32,959 bases of DNA from Rhodococcus sp. 06-462-5 (lineage in GTDB: Bacteria; Actinomycetota; Actinomycetes; Mycobacteriales; Mycobacteriaceae). How positions within the stretch are numbered: the first letter of the stretch is position 1; each line of letters begins with the position of its first letter. The stretch is from positions 1 through 32,959 of the forward strand of contig NZ_NOYD01000042.1 of assembly GCF_002258315.1 (NCBI RefSeq), written 5' to 3'. The position numbers were made by a program, and so were the translations under genes. Of the stretch, positions 1 through 8,754 are shown in pieces. The notes under the pieces were generated by a model that was not told the origin of the DNA, searched no databases, and saw only the letters and a list, made by a program, of their open reading frames with translations.

Positions 1-1
1 G

Positions 2-139
2 CTGGTACCCAATCACGGCGTCACCGTGTTGTGCGATATCCCAACACCAGCACCCCGCCCCGCCCTTCAGCAGATCGACTCCGCCCTGTTCCCAGTGCAA
101 TTGGACCACGAACGGTACGGGTGTGCCATTGTCTTGTGA
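2..139 (+). CDS. C-terminal fragment of an unidentified protein
   Basis: An open frame enters from the left edge and ends at TGA 137-139, giving 45 residues that finish in ERYGCAIVL. The frame has no internal stop. It converges on the MarR gene, whose stop lies 17 bases further on. The start and most of the protein are outside the window, so no function can be assigned. Reading it as coding rests on the open frame and a protein-like composition only. Confidence 0.4.
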   Translation: MVPNHGVTVLCDIPTPAPRPALQQIDSALFPVQLDHERYGCAIVL

Positions 140-155
140 CGAGTCACCATCGAAC

Positions 156-689
156 TCAGAACGATGTGGTTATGTCATCACTGTCGAAATCCCCTGCATC
201 CGAACGCAGTTCCGCCAGGATCCGAACGAGCGCCAGTAACTTGTCACGCGCCAGCCCGGGGCGTGCGAACACCAGCGAGTTCAGGCGCTCGGTGGCCTCG
301 ACCGCCAACGTGCGTCCCTGTTCGGTGATTTCGACCAGCGTGGTGCGCCGATCGCTCGGATGTGGGATGCGTCGAACGTATCCCACCGACTCGAGGCGAT
401 CGACAGCGTTGGTCACGCTCGTGGGATGCACCTGCAGACGTGCACTCGCCTTCGCCATCGGCAGAGCGCCGTTCTTGGTGAAGGTCAACAACGTCAGCAA
501 TTCGTAGCGCGAAAAGGTCAGTCCCGTCGGCTTCAACGCTTCCTCGACTCGTGCCAGCATGATCTGCTGCGCCCGCATCAACGACGTCACCGCGGCCATA
601 CCGTCGGCGGCCTCGGACCAGCCGTGCTTGGTCCACTGGCGGTGTGCCTCTGCAATGGGATCGAGGGGAAGCGGAGACGGTGCTGGCAT
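156..689 (-). CDS. MarR-family transcriptional regulator
   Basis: A 177-residue winged-helix regulator. The helix-turn-helix lies in roughly residues 55-110: a segment resembling MarR helix 2 (TFSRYELLTLL), the recognition region (LQVHPTSVTNAVDRLE) and a wing with the family's DRR signature (HPSDRRTTLVEIT). MarR proteins bind palindromic operators as dimers and usually release them on binding a small phenolic or other ligand; the ligand here is unknown. An ATG at 698 also exists, but the ribosome-binding site GGGAGG touches it, whereas it lies 9 bases before the ATG at 689, so I prefer 689. The gene follows the DUF2254 membrane-protein gene on the same strand after a short gap, so the two may be co-transcribed. 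The regulator could then control the membrane protein, which is inference. Confidence 0.88.
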   Translation of the reverse strand: MPAPSPLPLDPIAEAHRQWTKHGWSEAADGMAAVTSLMRAQQIMLARVEEALKPTGLTFSRYELLTLLTFTKNGALPMAKASARLQVHPTSVTNAVDRLESVGYVRRIPHPSDRRTTLVEITEQGRTLAVEATERLNSLVFARPGLARDKLLALVRILAELRSDAGDFDSDDITTSF

Positions 690-724
690 ACCGACCATCC
701 TCCCACGGTGCCCGGTTCCAGCGT

Positions 725-2068
725 CTACCGAATCACGACGCGAGGTACTGCGAGGGGAACCCGATCGGTGATCGCGGTTGTCGCGCGCGAGATCTGCTCT
801 CGGGCATCGGCTGTGCGGGCGGTGTCGGCGTCGCCCGATGCCAACGCACTGTCCAGCAGTTCCAGTTGGGTCAGGACGGCGTCGACGTTCTCGGAGGACT
901 GTGCTGCGCGACCGACTCGCTCGGCGAGACGAATGCCGGCCTGCACCACCATGGGGCTGCCGGTGCCGTAGATCCGCACGGCATCGAGGGCATGGTCGAT
1001 CAGCGACGGAACGGCGACGCGGCGGGTGATCACCCGCACGGTGCCGTCGGAGCCGCAACGAGCGCGAGCGGGCATGGGGCGCTGAACGACTGCGACGAGT
1101 CCGACCGTGAGATCGTCGATGGCGTTGCGTGCCGTGTACGGATCGTTGACCCCCGTCGACAAGGCGCGCACCGCCATTTCGGTCATCTGCTCGACGGCGA
1201 AAGCGATGTCGTGCCGGGGTGTTCGACTGGTGCCGATGTCGAACGACCCTCGAACTCGTGCGAACGCATTTTCGGAGATATCGGCCGAGCGATCGGCCAG
1301 AACATCGGCCAGTGGCTCACCGGCAACGACATGTTCACCGGGCACTCGATGGATGTCGATCAATGTGTCGGTGTCGGCAGCGATGTCCAACAAGCCGTTC
1401 TCGTCGATGTCGATGATCACCCCGGACTCCTCGGCCAGCACCGTGGTGTAGACGGGCGGCTTGACGATGCCCTCCGCCGACGCGGCATCGGCGGGTTGCT
1501 CGGGTGGGTACAGCGCGTCGACGGACTCCGACAGTTCGTCTCGGACGCGGCCGGACAGCGTCGCCACCTGGATCGACTGCGCGATGTGATGAATGAAGTA
1601 GACGAGCACACCCACGTCGACCACCGCGAGCGCAACGGCAACGTTGACGGCGATGTCCGGAACGAAGACGGACCCATCGGATTCGATCGAGCGAATCGAC
1701 CGCAGCACCATCAGCGAGTACAGGAACTTGGCACCGAAGATTCCGAGCACCACCTGGTTGCCGCGATCGGCCATGAAGTTGCGCACCAGGCGGGGGCCGT
1801 ACGAGGAACTGGCGGTGGCGAGAACCGAGATGGTGATGGAGAACGACGTCGCGGCCACACCGAGCATCGACCCGCCGATGGCACCGAGGATGTCGCGGCT
1901 GCCACTGGCACCCACGTGATAGAGCAGCGAGCCCGTCAGATCCACACGAGTGTCGAGCAGATAGCGATCGAGACTCACCAGAGCCTGCGCGAGCACGAGT
2001 GCGACAACTCCGAGGACGGCGGGAATGAACCAGAACGATTCCCGCAGCTTCGCCATGTGTTCCTTCAT
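725..2068 (-). CDS. DUF2254 family membrane protein
   Basis: About 447 residues matching DUF2254, a family of predicted integral membrane proteins without a settled function. Four hydrophobic segments fill the N-terminal part (starting around FWFIPAVLGVV, GSMLGVAATSFSI, VVLGIFGAKFLYSL and VNVAVALAVVDVGV). A long hydrophilic C-terminal region follows, containing STGVNDPYTARNAID. In-frame starts exist at 2101, 2068 and 2056. Position 2068 has GGGAAG about 10 bases upstream, while 2056 has AAGGA 4 bases upstream inside the longer version, so the exact start is uncertain by a few codons. The MarR gene follows in the same direction. Confidence 0.85.
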   Translation of the reverse strand: MKEHMAKLRESFWFIPAVLGVVALVLAQALVSLDRYLLDTRVDLTGSLLYHVGASGSRDILGAIGGSMLGVAATSFSITISVLATASSSYGPRLVRNFMADRGNQVVLGIFGAKFLYSLMVLRSIRSIESDGSVFVPDIAVNVAVALAVVDVGVLVYFIHHIAQSIQVATLSGRVRDELSESVDALYPPEQPADAASAEGIVKPPVYTTVLAEESGVIIDIDENGLLDIAADTDTLIDIHRVPGEHVVAGEPLADVLADRSADISENAFARVRGSFDIGTSRTPRHDIAFAVEQMTEMAVRALSTGVNDPYTARNAIDDLTVGLVAVVQRPMPARARCGSDGTVRVITRRVAVPSLIDHALDAVRIYGTGSPMVVQAGIRLAERVGRAAQSSENVDAVLTQLELLDSALASGDADTARTADAREQISRATTAITDRVPLAVPRVVIR

Positions 2069-2150
2069 GACGCACAGTCTTCCCGCGGGCGTCCGAACCA
2101 ACCCTCGGTATTCGAATCACGGTGATCGAACAGGGTCGATTCGTTACCCA

Positions 2151-2738
2151 TCAGGCGAGCAGAGTCGGCTTTCGTGCCACGGTGACGGCCCAGTCCGCGT
2201 CGTCGTGCCAGGTCCGCAGATCCCAGGTCGCGAATCTGTGTTCGAGGACGAAGCCGGCCGCCGCCAGATCCGCGTCGAGCATGTCGACGGTGTACTCCCG
2301 ATCGGTAGCGAATCCGGTCACGAACACCCCGCCGTCGGTCAGGTGTGCCCAGATGCGTTCGAGCGCTGCGCGTTCGGTTCCGGGTTTCATGAAGACCAGT
2401 ACGTTGCCCGCGGCCACGGCCGCGTCGAAGGTCCGGCCGAGATCCAGCGTCGTCAGATCGGCGACGTGCACGTCGAGTTCGGAATGTGCGCGCGCTGCCT
2501 CGGCCAGAACCGGATCGAGATCCACTGCGGTCACCCGGTGTCCGCGTCGGGCCAACTCCACACCGAGTCGGCCGGTACCGCATCCGGCATCGAGAATGCT
2601 CGACGCGGGGGAGACCACCGCGTCGACCATGCGGGCCTCGCCGTGCAGATCCACGCCACGTTCGGCCAGGCGGTCGAAACGCTCGATGTAGCGTGCGGAA
2701 TCGTCTGCGGAGTTCTCGGCCTGCCAGCGTGTGGTCAC
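2151..2738 (-). CDS. class I SAM-dependent methyltransferase
   Basis: A 195-residue protein with the Rossmann methyltransferase motif I ILDAGCGTG at residues 48-56, which binds S-adenosylmethionine. An acidic motif II (VTAVDLD, around 73-79) would contact the ribose hydroxyls. The substrate cannot be read from the sequence; the fold is shared by small-molecule, lipid and protein methyltransferases. It starts with GTG at 2738, 14 bases after the stop of the coiled-coil gene, and no Shine-Dalgarno is obvious. The tight spacing suggests co-transcription and perhaps translational coupling with that upstream gene. Confidence 0.85.
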   Translation of the reverse strand: MTTRWQAENSADDSARYIERFDRLAERGVDLHGEARMVDAVVSPASSILDAGCGTGRLGVELARRGHRVTAVDLDPVLAEAARAHSELDVHVADLTTLDLGRTFDAAVAAGNVLVFMKPGTERAALERIWAHLTDGGVFVTGFATDREYTVDMLDADLAAAGFVLEHRFATWDLRTWHDDADWAVTVARKPTLLA

Positions 2739-2752
2739 CCCGTCAGGGTAGG

Positions 2753-3646
2753 TCAGCTCAGTTCCTCGAGGGCGGACTGGGCTTCGGCGACGCGAGCGCG
2801 GGCCGCCTCGAGTACCTCCGCCGTCGACTCCGCCTGTAGGACACTGGCCTCGTTCGCTTCTCGCGCAGCCTGCGCGGTGGCCCTGGCTGCCTCCAACTGG
2901 AACTCGATTCGCTCTACTTCTGCTGCAGCACTGTGTAATTCGGACGCTTTTCGTTCGGTGTCGGACCGGGCGTCCTCGGCTTCGGTTCGTGCGGCATCGA
3001 GATCGGATTCGGCCGACTCGAGTTCGGCGAGCAGCCGGTTCCGTTCGGCTTCGTCCGCTTCCTGCCGGTCGTCCTCGATCTCCGAAGACGGCGAGTCGGA
3101 CTCGTCGGACTCGGCACCGTCATTCTCGTCGGGCGGGTCGGGAACGAGGGAGAGCAGCGCAGGTCCGAAGCCGCTGTACGTTTCGGCCACTACGGTTCGG
3201 CCGGCACGCACGCGGTCGCGTATCTCGGCATCGGCCATCGCTGCGTTCAGGGTGTTGGAGATCTCGCGGGCAGCGTTGTCGCCGACGGTGGTCCCGGTCT
3301 CGCGTCCCAGCGAGACTGCACGATCGGTCAGGGCGCGTATCGAAGTGCTTCGAGCAGTGGACAATTCACGCAGCCGGGGGCCGTCGCCGCGCTGCTGGGC
3401 TCGTTCGAGTTGCTCGCCCAGATCGAACAGTTCAGCCAGAGCCGATTCGTCTCGCCGAGCGAGTGTGTTCACCAACCACGCCACGACCGTGGGCTTGCGG
3501 AGGGAACCGATGCGGGTGGCACCGGCTTTGTCGCCGGCCTTCTTGAAGCGGGAAACGTATGCGGTGCGGTGCGAGACGAAATCGGTGGGAGGGAGCGAAT
3601 ACAGATCGTCGACGACGGTCTCGACTCCGGGGAGATTCTCGGACAT
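2753..3646 (-). CDS. conserved hypothetical protein with C-terminal coiled coil
   Basis: I do not recognise this 297-residue protein. The N-terminal half (about 1-140) is predicted globular and includes a basic patch (RFKKAGDKAGATR). A strongly acidic Asp/Glu/Ser linker occupies about 155-180. The rest is an Ala/Glu/Arg-rich helix with heptad character, almost certainly a coiled coil. There is no signal peptide or membrane segment, so it is probably cytoplasmic. An ATG ten codons upstream (3676) is open, but GGTGGA lies 5 bases before the ATG at 3646, which I take as the start. It lies between tRNA-Arg and the methyltransferase gene, all on the same strand. The design resembles nucleoid-associated or scaffold proteins, but nothing specific supports a function. 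Confidence 0.75.
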   Translation of the reverse strand: MSENLPGVETVVDDLYSLPPTDFVSHRTAYVSRFKKAGDKAGATRIGSLRKPTVVAWLVNTLARRDESALAELFDLGEQLERAQQRGDGPRLRELSTARSTSIRALTDRAVSLGRETGTTVGDNAAREISNTLNAAMADAEIRDRVRAGRTVVAETYSGFGPALLSLVPDPPDENDGAESDESDSPSSEIEDDRQEADEAERNRLLAELESAESDLDAARTEAEDARSDTERKASELHSAAAEVERIEFQLEAARATAQAAREANEASVLQAESTAEVLEAARARVAEAQSALEELS

Positions 3647-3706
3647 CGACGTCCACCGTCTCGTTCGAGCAGCCACCGAGCGACGGTGACGTGCGTGAAA
3701 GATGTG

Positions 3707-3779
3707 TGCCCCCGGCAGGATTCGAACCTGCGGCCTTTCGCTCCGGAGGCGAACGCTCTATCCCCTGAGCTACGGGGGC
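3707..3779 (-). tRNA. tRNA-Arg (anticodon CCG)
   Basis: On the minus strand a complete cloverleaf can be drawn. The acceptor stem pairs GCCCCCG with CGGGGGC, the D arm has GCTC/GAGC, the anticodon arm has TTCGC and GCGAA around a loop CTCCGGA, and the T arm has GCAGG-TTCGAAT-CCTGC. The anticodon CCG reads the arginine codon CGG. The discriminator is A, and the bases after it are not CCA, so CCA must be added after transcription. It lies 2 kb from argS, whose product charges it, but on the opposite strand. Confidence 0.95.
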
Positions 3780-3780
3780 G

Positions 3781-3798
3781 CACCGGCATCAGCCGGTG
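3781..3798 (-). repeat. 7-bp hairpin in the tRNA-Arg leader
   Basis: Perfect inverted repeat CACCGGC / GCCGGTG with a 4-base loop (ATCA). It lies immediately upstream of the mature tRNA-Arg 5' end, between the DUF305 gene and the tRNA. There is no T-run after it on the minus strand, so it may be a precursor structure near the RNase P cut, or a weak terminator for the DUF3105-DUF305 operon. Confidence 0.5.
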
Positions 3799-3818
3799 TG
3801 CCTGTTGGGCTGTACGAA

Positions 3819-3847
3819 AGACTAGCGCATGTCCGACGGGAGTCGAA
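3819..3847 (-). promoter_or_regulatory. promoter for tRNA-Arg
   Basis: On the minus strand a -35 TTCGAC (3847-3842) is followed after exactly 17 bases by a -10 TAGTCT (3824-3819). This predicts a start near 3812, about 33 bases before the mature tRNA. The -35 lies within two bases of the DUF305 stop codon. Confidence 0.6.
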
Positions 3848-3848
3848 A

Positions 3849-4571
3849 TCACCCCTCGGGCAGCGGCTGCGCACCCTTCTCGGCGAGCATCTGCTTCATC
3901 AGCGTCGACTCGCTGGTCTGGGTGGCAACCATGGACTGCGCCAGATTGATCACCGCAGGCGACTGCGCGTGAGTCTGCGCGTACTCCATCATCGCCAGGC
4001 CACCCTCGTGGTGGCGCAGCATGAGCTGGAGAAACATCACGTCGACGTCCGAGCCGGTGGCTTGGCGAAGCTCGGCGAGCTCGGCCGAACTGGCCATGCC
4101 CGGCATGGCCCTGGTGGGGTCCGAGGATCCGGGCTCCATGGACATCCCGCCCATCGAGTGACCGTGCGAGTCGTCCTCGGCCATCCAGGTCATGTACCCG
4201 TCGGTCGAGATCGGCGCTCGGTCCCACAGAGCCAGCCAGCCCTGCATCTGTCCTACCTGGTTCTGCTGCGAGGTGAGCATGTCGAACGCCAGGTTCTTGA
4301 CGGCTTGATCGGAGGCGTTGGTCAGCGCCACCGCGGCCATCTCGATGGCCTGGTTGTGGTGCACGGTCATGTCCTGAGCGAAGCCGACATCGACCGAGTC
4401 CGCGGCGGGTGCACTGTCGTCGCCGCCCAACGGACTCTGCACCAGAAAGCCCACGGCGAAGCCGATTGCCAGGACGGCGATCAGCGCGAGCGCCACCAGC
4501 GCGGTGCGCTGACTCGGCTTGGTTGCGGTTGTGGTGGCTTCCGCATTCTCGGTCGGTGTCGGTTCGGTCAT
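3849..4571 (-). CDS. DUF305 family membrane-anchored, His/Met-rich protein
   Basis: A 240-residue protein with one N-terminal membrane anchor (about 24-44) and an extracytoplasmic DUF305 domain. DUF305 is a four-helix, ferritin-like fold. The paired histidines typical of the family are visible as TVHHNQAIEMA (His71-72) and MLRHHEGGLAMM (His187-188). A His/Met-rich loop (DDSHGHSMGGMSM, about 133-145) between them is the kind of sequence that binds copper or another soft metal; metal binding is inference. Its ATG shares one base with the stop of the DUF3105 gene (TGATG), so the two are almost certainly translationally coupled. Confidence 0.9.
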   Translation of the reverse strand: MTEPTPTENAEATTTATKPSQRTALVALALIAVLAIGFAVGFLVQSPLGGDDSAPAADSVDVGFAQDMTVHHNQAIEMAAVALTNASDQAVKNLAFDMLTSQQNQVGQMQGWLALWDRAPISTDGYMTWMAEDDSHGHSMGGMSMEPGSSDPTRAMPGMASSAELAELRQATGSDVDVMFLQLMLRHHEGGLAMMEYAQTHAQSPAVINLAQSMVATQTSESTLMKQMLAEKGAQPLPEG

Positions 4572-5452
4572 CAGTTCGTGGGGATCTGGAGATCGCTCGG
4601 CAGCTGCATCCCGCCGGTACCACCGGTCTCGCTGGCGTCGGGAGTGATCCCGGCACCGTCCATCGGCACTGCGTCCGCGCCGGGTGCGGAGGCATCGAAC
4701 AGCGGCGGGTTGTCGGGATCGAAGCCGTCACCGGTGGTGTTCGGGACCGACGCGCAGCTGGCACCGACCTCCGGGTAGGCGAAGCGATTGAGTCGAAGTG
4801 CAGAGATGAACTGCCCGATGCGTTCGTCGTCCACGCTGTCCAGCTTGAGCTGGTGGCCCCAGGACTGCAGCGAGACCGGGGAGTCGAGGCCGGGGTACGG
4901 CGACATCATCATCTGCGTTTCGCCGTCGACGCGATCGGCGAGGGTCTGGACCTGGTCCGCGTTCAGATCGTCGGGGTTGTAGGTGACCCAGACGGCACCG
5001 TGTTCGAGCGAGTGCACCGCGTTCTCGGTACGAATGGCCTCGGGATAGACGATGCCCGTGCAGGTGGCCCACACGGCATCGTGCGGTCCACCGAACGGCG
5101 GCGACTGGTCGTAGGCGACCCGCTGCGTGCGCCCGACGTGCAGAGCCGCGGGGTACTCCTGCACGGTCACACCCTCGATGCCGGTCGACGGATCCTGATT
5201 GGCCTCGCTGGGCGCGAATTTCTGCGCCTCGGCTCGGTCCTGGTACTTCGGATACAGATTGATCCCGAGGCCAGCAACGAGACCGACGACAACGACGACA
5301 CCGGCAACGGTCAGCCAGGGAATCTGCCTGCCCGTGGCAGTGGGCACTCCGCCCTTCTTCTTACGAGCTGACTTCTTGTTGGCTGCATTGATGGCTTTGT
5401 CTGCCTTCGCAGCCGACTTGTTCTGACTGCCTTTGTCGGGACCCGTTGGCAT
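4571..5452 (-). CDS. DUF3105 family membrane-anchored protein
   Basis: A 293-residue protein. A Lys/Ala-rich cytoplasmic N-terminus (about 1-43, with KSARKKK) is followed by one transmembrane helix (about 45-67), then an extracytoplasmic DUF3105 domain. The histidine motif HSLEHG lies at 147-152, with further candidates His105 and His124, and two cysteines (Cys131 and one near the C-terminus) could form a disulfide. The C-terminal tail is Gly/Pro/Asp-rich. The function is not established. It is first in a two-gene operon with the DUF305 gene, overlapping by one base, so the pair likely acts together at the outer face of the membrane. It is divergent from argS. Confidence 0.88.
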   Translation of the reverse strand: MPTGPDKGSQNKSAAKADKAINAANKKSARKKKGGVPTATGRQIPWLTVAGVVVVVGLVAGLGINLYPKYQDRAEAQKFAPSEANQDPSTGIEGVTVQEYPAALHVGRTQRVAYDQSPPFGGPHDAVWATCTGIVYPEAIRTENAVHSLEHGAVWVTYNPDDLNADQVQTLADRVDGETQMMMSPYPGLDSPVSLQSWGHQLKLDSVDDERIGQFISALRLNRFAYPEVGASCASVPNTTGDGFDPDNPPLFDASAPGADAVPMDGAGITPDASETGGTGGMQLPSDLQIPTN

Positions 5453-5669
5453 CGCTGTAGTTGCTCTCTCAGTCGAGGAAAGGTGGTGGTCGGTCGCGCT
5501 GGTGCTGCGTATCTGCTGGTGACGGCATCATTGGATGAGCGTCGGCGCAGAGCGTCCTCACTGTACGTTCTCTGCCTGAGAGCGTGCTCAGAGCCTGCGC
5601 GGACCGCGTCGGCCGAGGCTGCTCGCGGGCAGACGGGCAGTGGATGCGAGGACGCCGCGCACCAGCCAA

Positions 5670-5675
5670 TAGGAT
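5670..5675 (+). promoter_or_regulatory. -10 element of argS promoter (possibly leaderless)
   Basis: TAGGAT matches the actinobacterial TANNNT -10 consensus and lies 8 bases before the argS GTG, so transcription could begin at or within a base or two of the start codon. The same bases contain AGGA, which could serve as a ribosome-binding site if transcription starts further upstream. No convincing -35 is visible. Confidence 0.45.
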
Positions 5676-5683
5676 AGCTACCT

Positions 5684-7336
5684 GTGACTCCCGCCGATCT
5701 TGCCGAACTGCTGCACGCGACCGCCGCGAAGGTGCTTGCCGACCGCGGCCTGGATGCATCCGTCCTCCCTGCGAAGCTGACCGTCGAGCGTCCCCGAAAT
5801 CCCGAGCACGGCGACTACGCGACCAACGTGGCACTCCAGGTCGCGAAGAAGGCCGGAGCCAATCCCCGCGACTTCGCCGGCTGGCTCGCCGAGGCTCTCG
5901 CCGCCGACGCCGCCATCGCCGAGGCCGATGTCGCAGGCCCCGGATTCCTGAACATCAGACTGGCCGCTGCAGCGCAGGGCGAGATCGTTGCCCGCGTACT
6001 CGCGGCGGGCGCGGCATTCGGCAACGGTTCCTCGATGGCGGGCAAGAAGGTCAATCTCGAGTTCGTCTCGGCCAACCCCACCGGTCCGGTACACCTCGGC
6101 GGTACCCGGTGGGCAGCCGTCGGCGATGCACTCGGCCGCATCCTGACCGCTCACGGGGCAGAGGTCACCCGCGAGTACTTCTTCAACGATCACGGCGCTC
6201 AGATCGCGCGCTTCACCCACTCGCTCATCGCCGCCGCGAAGGGTGAGCCTGCACCCGACAACGGCTACGCGGGCGAATACATCGCCGACATCGCCGCGCA
6301 CGTGCTCGCCGAGCGACCCGACGCGCTCGCTCTGGACACCGAGGCGCAGGAAGAGGCGTTCCGGTCCATCGGCACCGAGCTGATGTTCGATCGGATCAAG
6401 GCGAACCTGCACGAGTTCGGTGTCGACTTCGACGTCTACTTCCACGAGAACTCGCTGTTCGAGTCCGGTGCCGTCGACAAGTCGGTCGAGTACCTCAAGA
6501 CCTCGGGGAGTCTCTACGAGGAGGACGGGGCCTGGTGGCTGCGGTCCACCGACTTCGGTGACGACAAGGATCGTGTCGTCATCAAGAGCGACGGCAACGC
6601 CGCCTACATCGCCGGCGACATCGCCTACTTCCAGAACAAGCGGCAGCGCGGCTTCGATCTGTGCATCTACATGCTCGGAGCGGACCACCACGGGTACATC
6701 GGACGACTCAAGGCGGCCGCGGCGGCATTCGGCGACGACCCCGAGACGGTCGAGGTCCTCATCGGCCAGATGGTCAACCTCGTCCGCGACGGCGTGGCCG
6801 TGAAGATGAGCAAGCGTGCCGGAACCGTCATCACCCTCGACGACCTGGTCGAAGCCATCGGCGTCGACGCCTCCCGGTACGTGATGATCCGTTCGTCCGT
6901 CGACTCAAGCATCGACATCGACCTCGCGCTGTGGGCGAGCGCGAGCAACGAGAACCCGGTCTACTACGTCCAGTACGCTCACGCCCGCCTTGCCTCGCTC
7001 GCGCGCAACGCCGCCGAACTGGGAATCAGCGCGCAGCAGCCGGATCTGAGCCTGCTCACCCACGAGCAGGAAGGCGAGCTGATCAGGACGATCGGCGAGT
7101 ATCCACGAGTGGTGGCCAGTGCCGCCGAACTACGCGAACCACACCGGATCGCCCGCTACCTCGAAGAGCTGGCGGGGGCCTACCACCGTTTCTACGGTGC
7201 GTGTCGAGTACTTCCACAAGGAGACGAGGAGCCCGGACCTGTGAACACCGCACGACTGGCGTTGGGGAACGCGACCCGGCAGGTCCTGGCCAACGGCCTC
7301 GAACTGCTCGGGGTCAGCGCACCGGAGCGCATGTGA
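5684..7336 (+). CDS. argS: arginine--tRNA ligase (arginyl-tRNA synthetase)
   Basis: A 550-residue class I aminoacyl-tRNA synthetase that joins arginine to tRNA-Arg using ATP. An N-terminal tRNA-recognition domain comes first (about 1-100). The HIGH-type signature appears as HLGG at 137-140 within [11 protein letters not shown]. The second catalytic signature KMSKR lies near residue 375. A helical anticodon-binding domain occupies the C-terminal 130 residues. Length and motifs are normal for the bacterial enzyme. The start is GTG 5684. The last four bases overlap the lysA start (GTGA), so argS opens the argS-lysA-hom-thrC-thrB operon. A tRNA-Arg gene lies 2 kb upstream on the other strand. Confidence 0.98.
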   Translation: MTPADLAELLHATAAKVLADRGLDASVLPAKLTVERPRNPEHGDYATNVALQVAKKAGANPRDFAGWLAEALAADAAIAEADVAGPGFLNIRLAAAAQGEIVARVLAAGAAFGNGSSMAGKKVNLEFVSANPTGPVHLGGTRWAAVGDALGRILTAHGAEVTREYFFNDHGAQIARFTHSLIAAAKGEPAPDNGYAGEYIADIAAHVLAERPDALALDTEAQEEAFRSIGTELMFDRIKANLHEFGVDFDVYFHENSLFESGAVDKSVEYLKTSGSLYEEDGAWWLRSTDFGDDKDRVVIKSDGNAAYIAGDIAYFQNKRQRGFDLCIYMLGADHHGYIGRLKAAAAAFGDDPETVEVLIGQMVNLVRDGVAVKMSKRAGTVITLDDLVEAIGVDASRYVMIRSSVDSSIDIDLALWASASNENPVYYVQYAHARLASLARNAAELGISAQQPDLSLLTHEQEGELIRTIGEYPRVVASAAELREPHRIARYLEELAGAYHRFYGACRVLPQGDEEPGPVNTARLALGNATRQVLANGLELLGVSAPERM

Positions 7337-8754
7337 GCGCACATCCGGCAGGCCCGAAACATGCCGACACTCCCGCCAAACAGTCGACGTCACATCGACC
7401 GGCCGACGCGTCCGAGATGACGACGCTGCCCGAGCAGGTGTGGCCCCGCAACGCCGAGCGTGGTGGGGACGGCACCGTCCGTCTCGCCGGAGTGTCGGTC
7501 ACCGACCTCGCGGAGCAGTACGGCACACCGTTGTTCGTCGTCGACGAAAACGACTTCCGTTCGCGCTGCCGTGAAATGGCGGCAGCGTTCGGGGCACCCG
7601 AACGAGTTCACTACGCCTCCAAGGCTTTCCTGTGCGGAGAGATCGCACGTTGGGTGGCCGACGAAGGACTCTCGCTCGACATCTGCTCCGGAGGCGAGCT
7701 GGCCATCGCGTTGGCTGCCGGATTCCCGGCCGACCGAATTGCCATGCACGGCAACAACAAATCGGTCGCCGAGCTCGAGGCAGGCGTGCGCGCAGGCGTC
7801 GAACATGTGGTTCTCGACTCCAACATCGAGATCGACCGTCTCGACGGCGTCGCCGGCGCAGCCGGTGTGGTCCAGGACGTTCTGATTCGCATCACCGTCG
7901 GTGTCGAAGCGCATACGCACGAGTTCATCGCCACCGCGCACGAGGATCAGAAGTTCGGCTTCTCGCTCGCCGACGGCTCGGCGCTCGAAGCCGTCCGGCG
8001 CGTGTTCGCTGCCGACAACCTTCGCCTCGTGGGACTGCACAGCCACATCGGTTCGCAGATATTCGAGGTCGACGGCTTCGAGCTGGCAGCGCACAAGGTC
8101 ATCGGGCTGCTCCGAGACATCGTCTCGGAGTTCGGCGTCGACAAGACCGCACAGATCTCGACACTGGATCTCGGTGGCGGCATGGGTATTTCGTATGTAC
8201 CGACCGATGATCCGCCCCCGGTCGAGCAGCTCGCGGCGAAGTTGACCGCCATCGTGGAGACGGAATCCGCCGCAGTAGGACTGCCTGTTCCGACGATCGC
8301 CGTCGAGCCCGGCCGCGCCATCGCCGGACCGGGCACCGTCACGCTCTACGAGGTCGGCACGATCAAGGATGTCACCGTCGACAAGTCGACGCGCAGGCGC
8401 TACATCAGCGTCGACGGCGGCATGAGCGACAACATTCGCACCTCGCTGTACCAGGCCGAATACGACTGTCGATTGGTCTCGCGCTCGAGCGATGCCGAGG
8501 CCGTCGTGGCTCGGGTGGTCGGAAAGCATTGCGAGAGCGGCGACATCGTCATCAAGAACACATGGATGCCGGCAGACGTCGGGCCGGGTGACCTGCTCGC
8601 GGTAGCGGCCACCGGGGCCTACTGCTACTCCATGTCCAGTCGCTACAACCTGCTGACGCGACCCGCTGTGGTCGCGGTCAAGGACGGGCACTCGCGCCTG
8701 ATCCTGCGGCGGGAAACCATCGAAGATCTGCTCAGCTTGGAGGTTCAGCCATGA
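7333..8754 (+). CDS. lysA: diaminopimelate decarboxylase
   Basis: A 473-residue PLP enzyme of the alanine-racemase-fold group IV decarboxylases. It converts meso-diaminopimelate to L-lysine, the last step of lysine synthesis, and so competes with peptidoglycan synthesis for diaminopimelate. The PLP lysine is Lys97 in HYASKAF. The glycine loop that holds the cofactor phosphate is seen as [10 protein letters not shown], and the active-site cysteine signature as HCESGD. The start is GTG 7333, overlapping the argS stop (GTGA), which sets the frame precisely. The gene ends in a 4-base ATGA overlap with hom. Both signs point to translational coupling. Confidence 0.97.
   Translation: MSAHPAGPKHADTPAKQSTSHRPADASEMTTLPEQVWPRNAERGGDGTVRLAGVSVTDLAEQYGTPLFVVDENDFRSRCREMAAAFGAPERVHYASKAFLCGEIARWVADEGLSLDICSGGELAIALAAGFPADRIAMHGNNKSVAELEAGVRAGVEHVVLDSNIEIDRLDGVAGAAGVVQDVLIRITVGVEAHTHEFIATAHEDQKFGFSLADGSALEAVRRVFAADNLRLVGLHSHIGSQIFEVDGFELAAHKVIGLLRDIVSEFGVDKTAQISTLDLGGGMGISYVPTDDPPPVEQLAAKLTAIVETESAAVGLPVPTIAVEPGRAIAGPGTVTLYEVGTIKDVTVDKSTRRRYISVDGGMSDNIRTSLYQAEYDCRLVSRSSDAEAVVARVVGKHCESGDIVIKNTWMPADVGPGDLLAVAATGAYCYSMSSRYNLLTRPAVVAVKDGHSRLILRRETIEDLLSLEVQP

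Noticed and set aside
644..2125. Long plus-strand open frame antisense to DUF2254
   Set aside because: The minus-strand protein has clear membrane helices and family features; the plus-strand product is a His/Asp/Arg-rich shadow frame typical of high-GC DNA.
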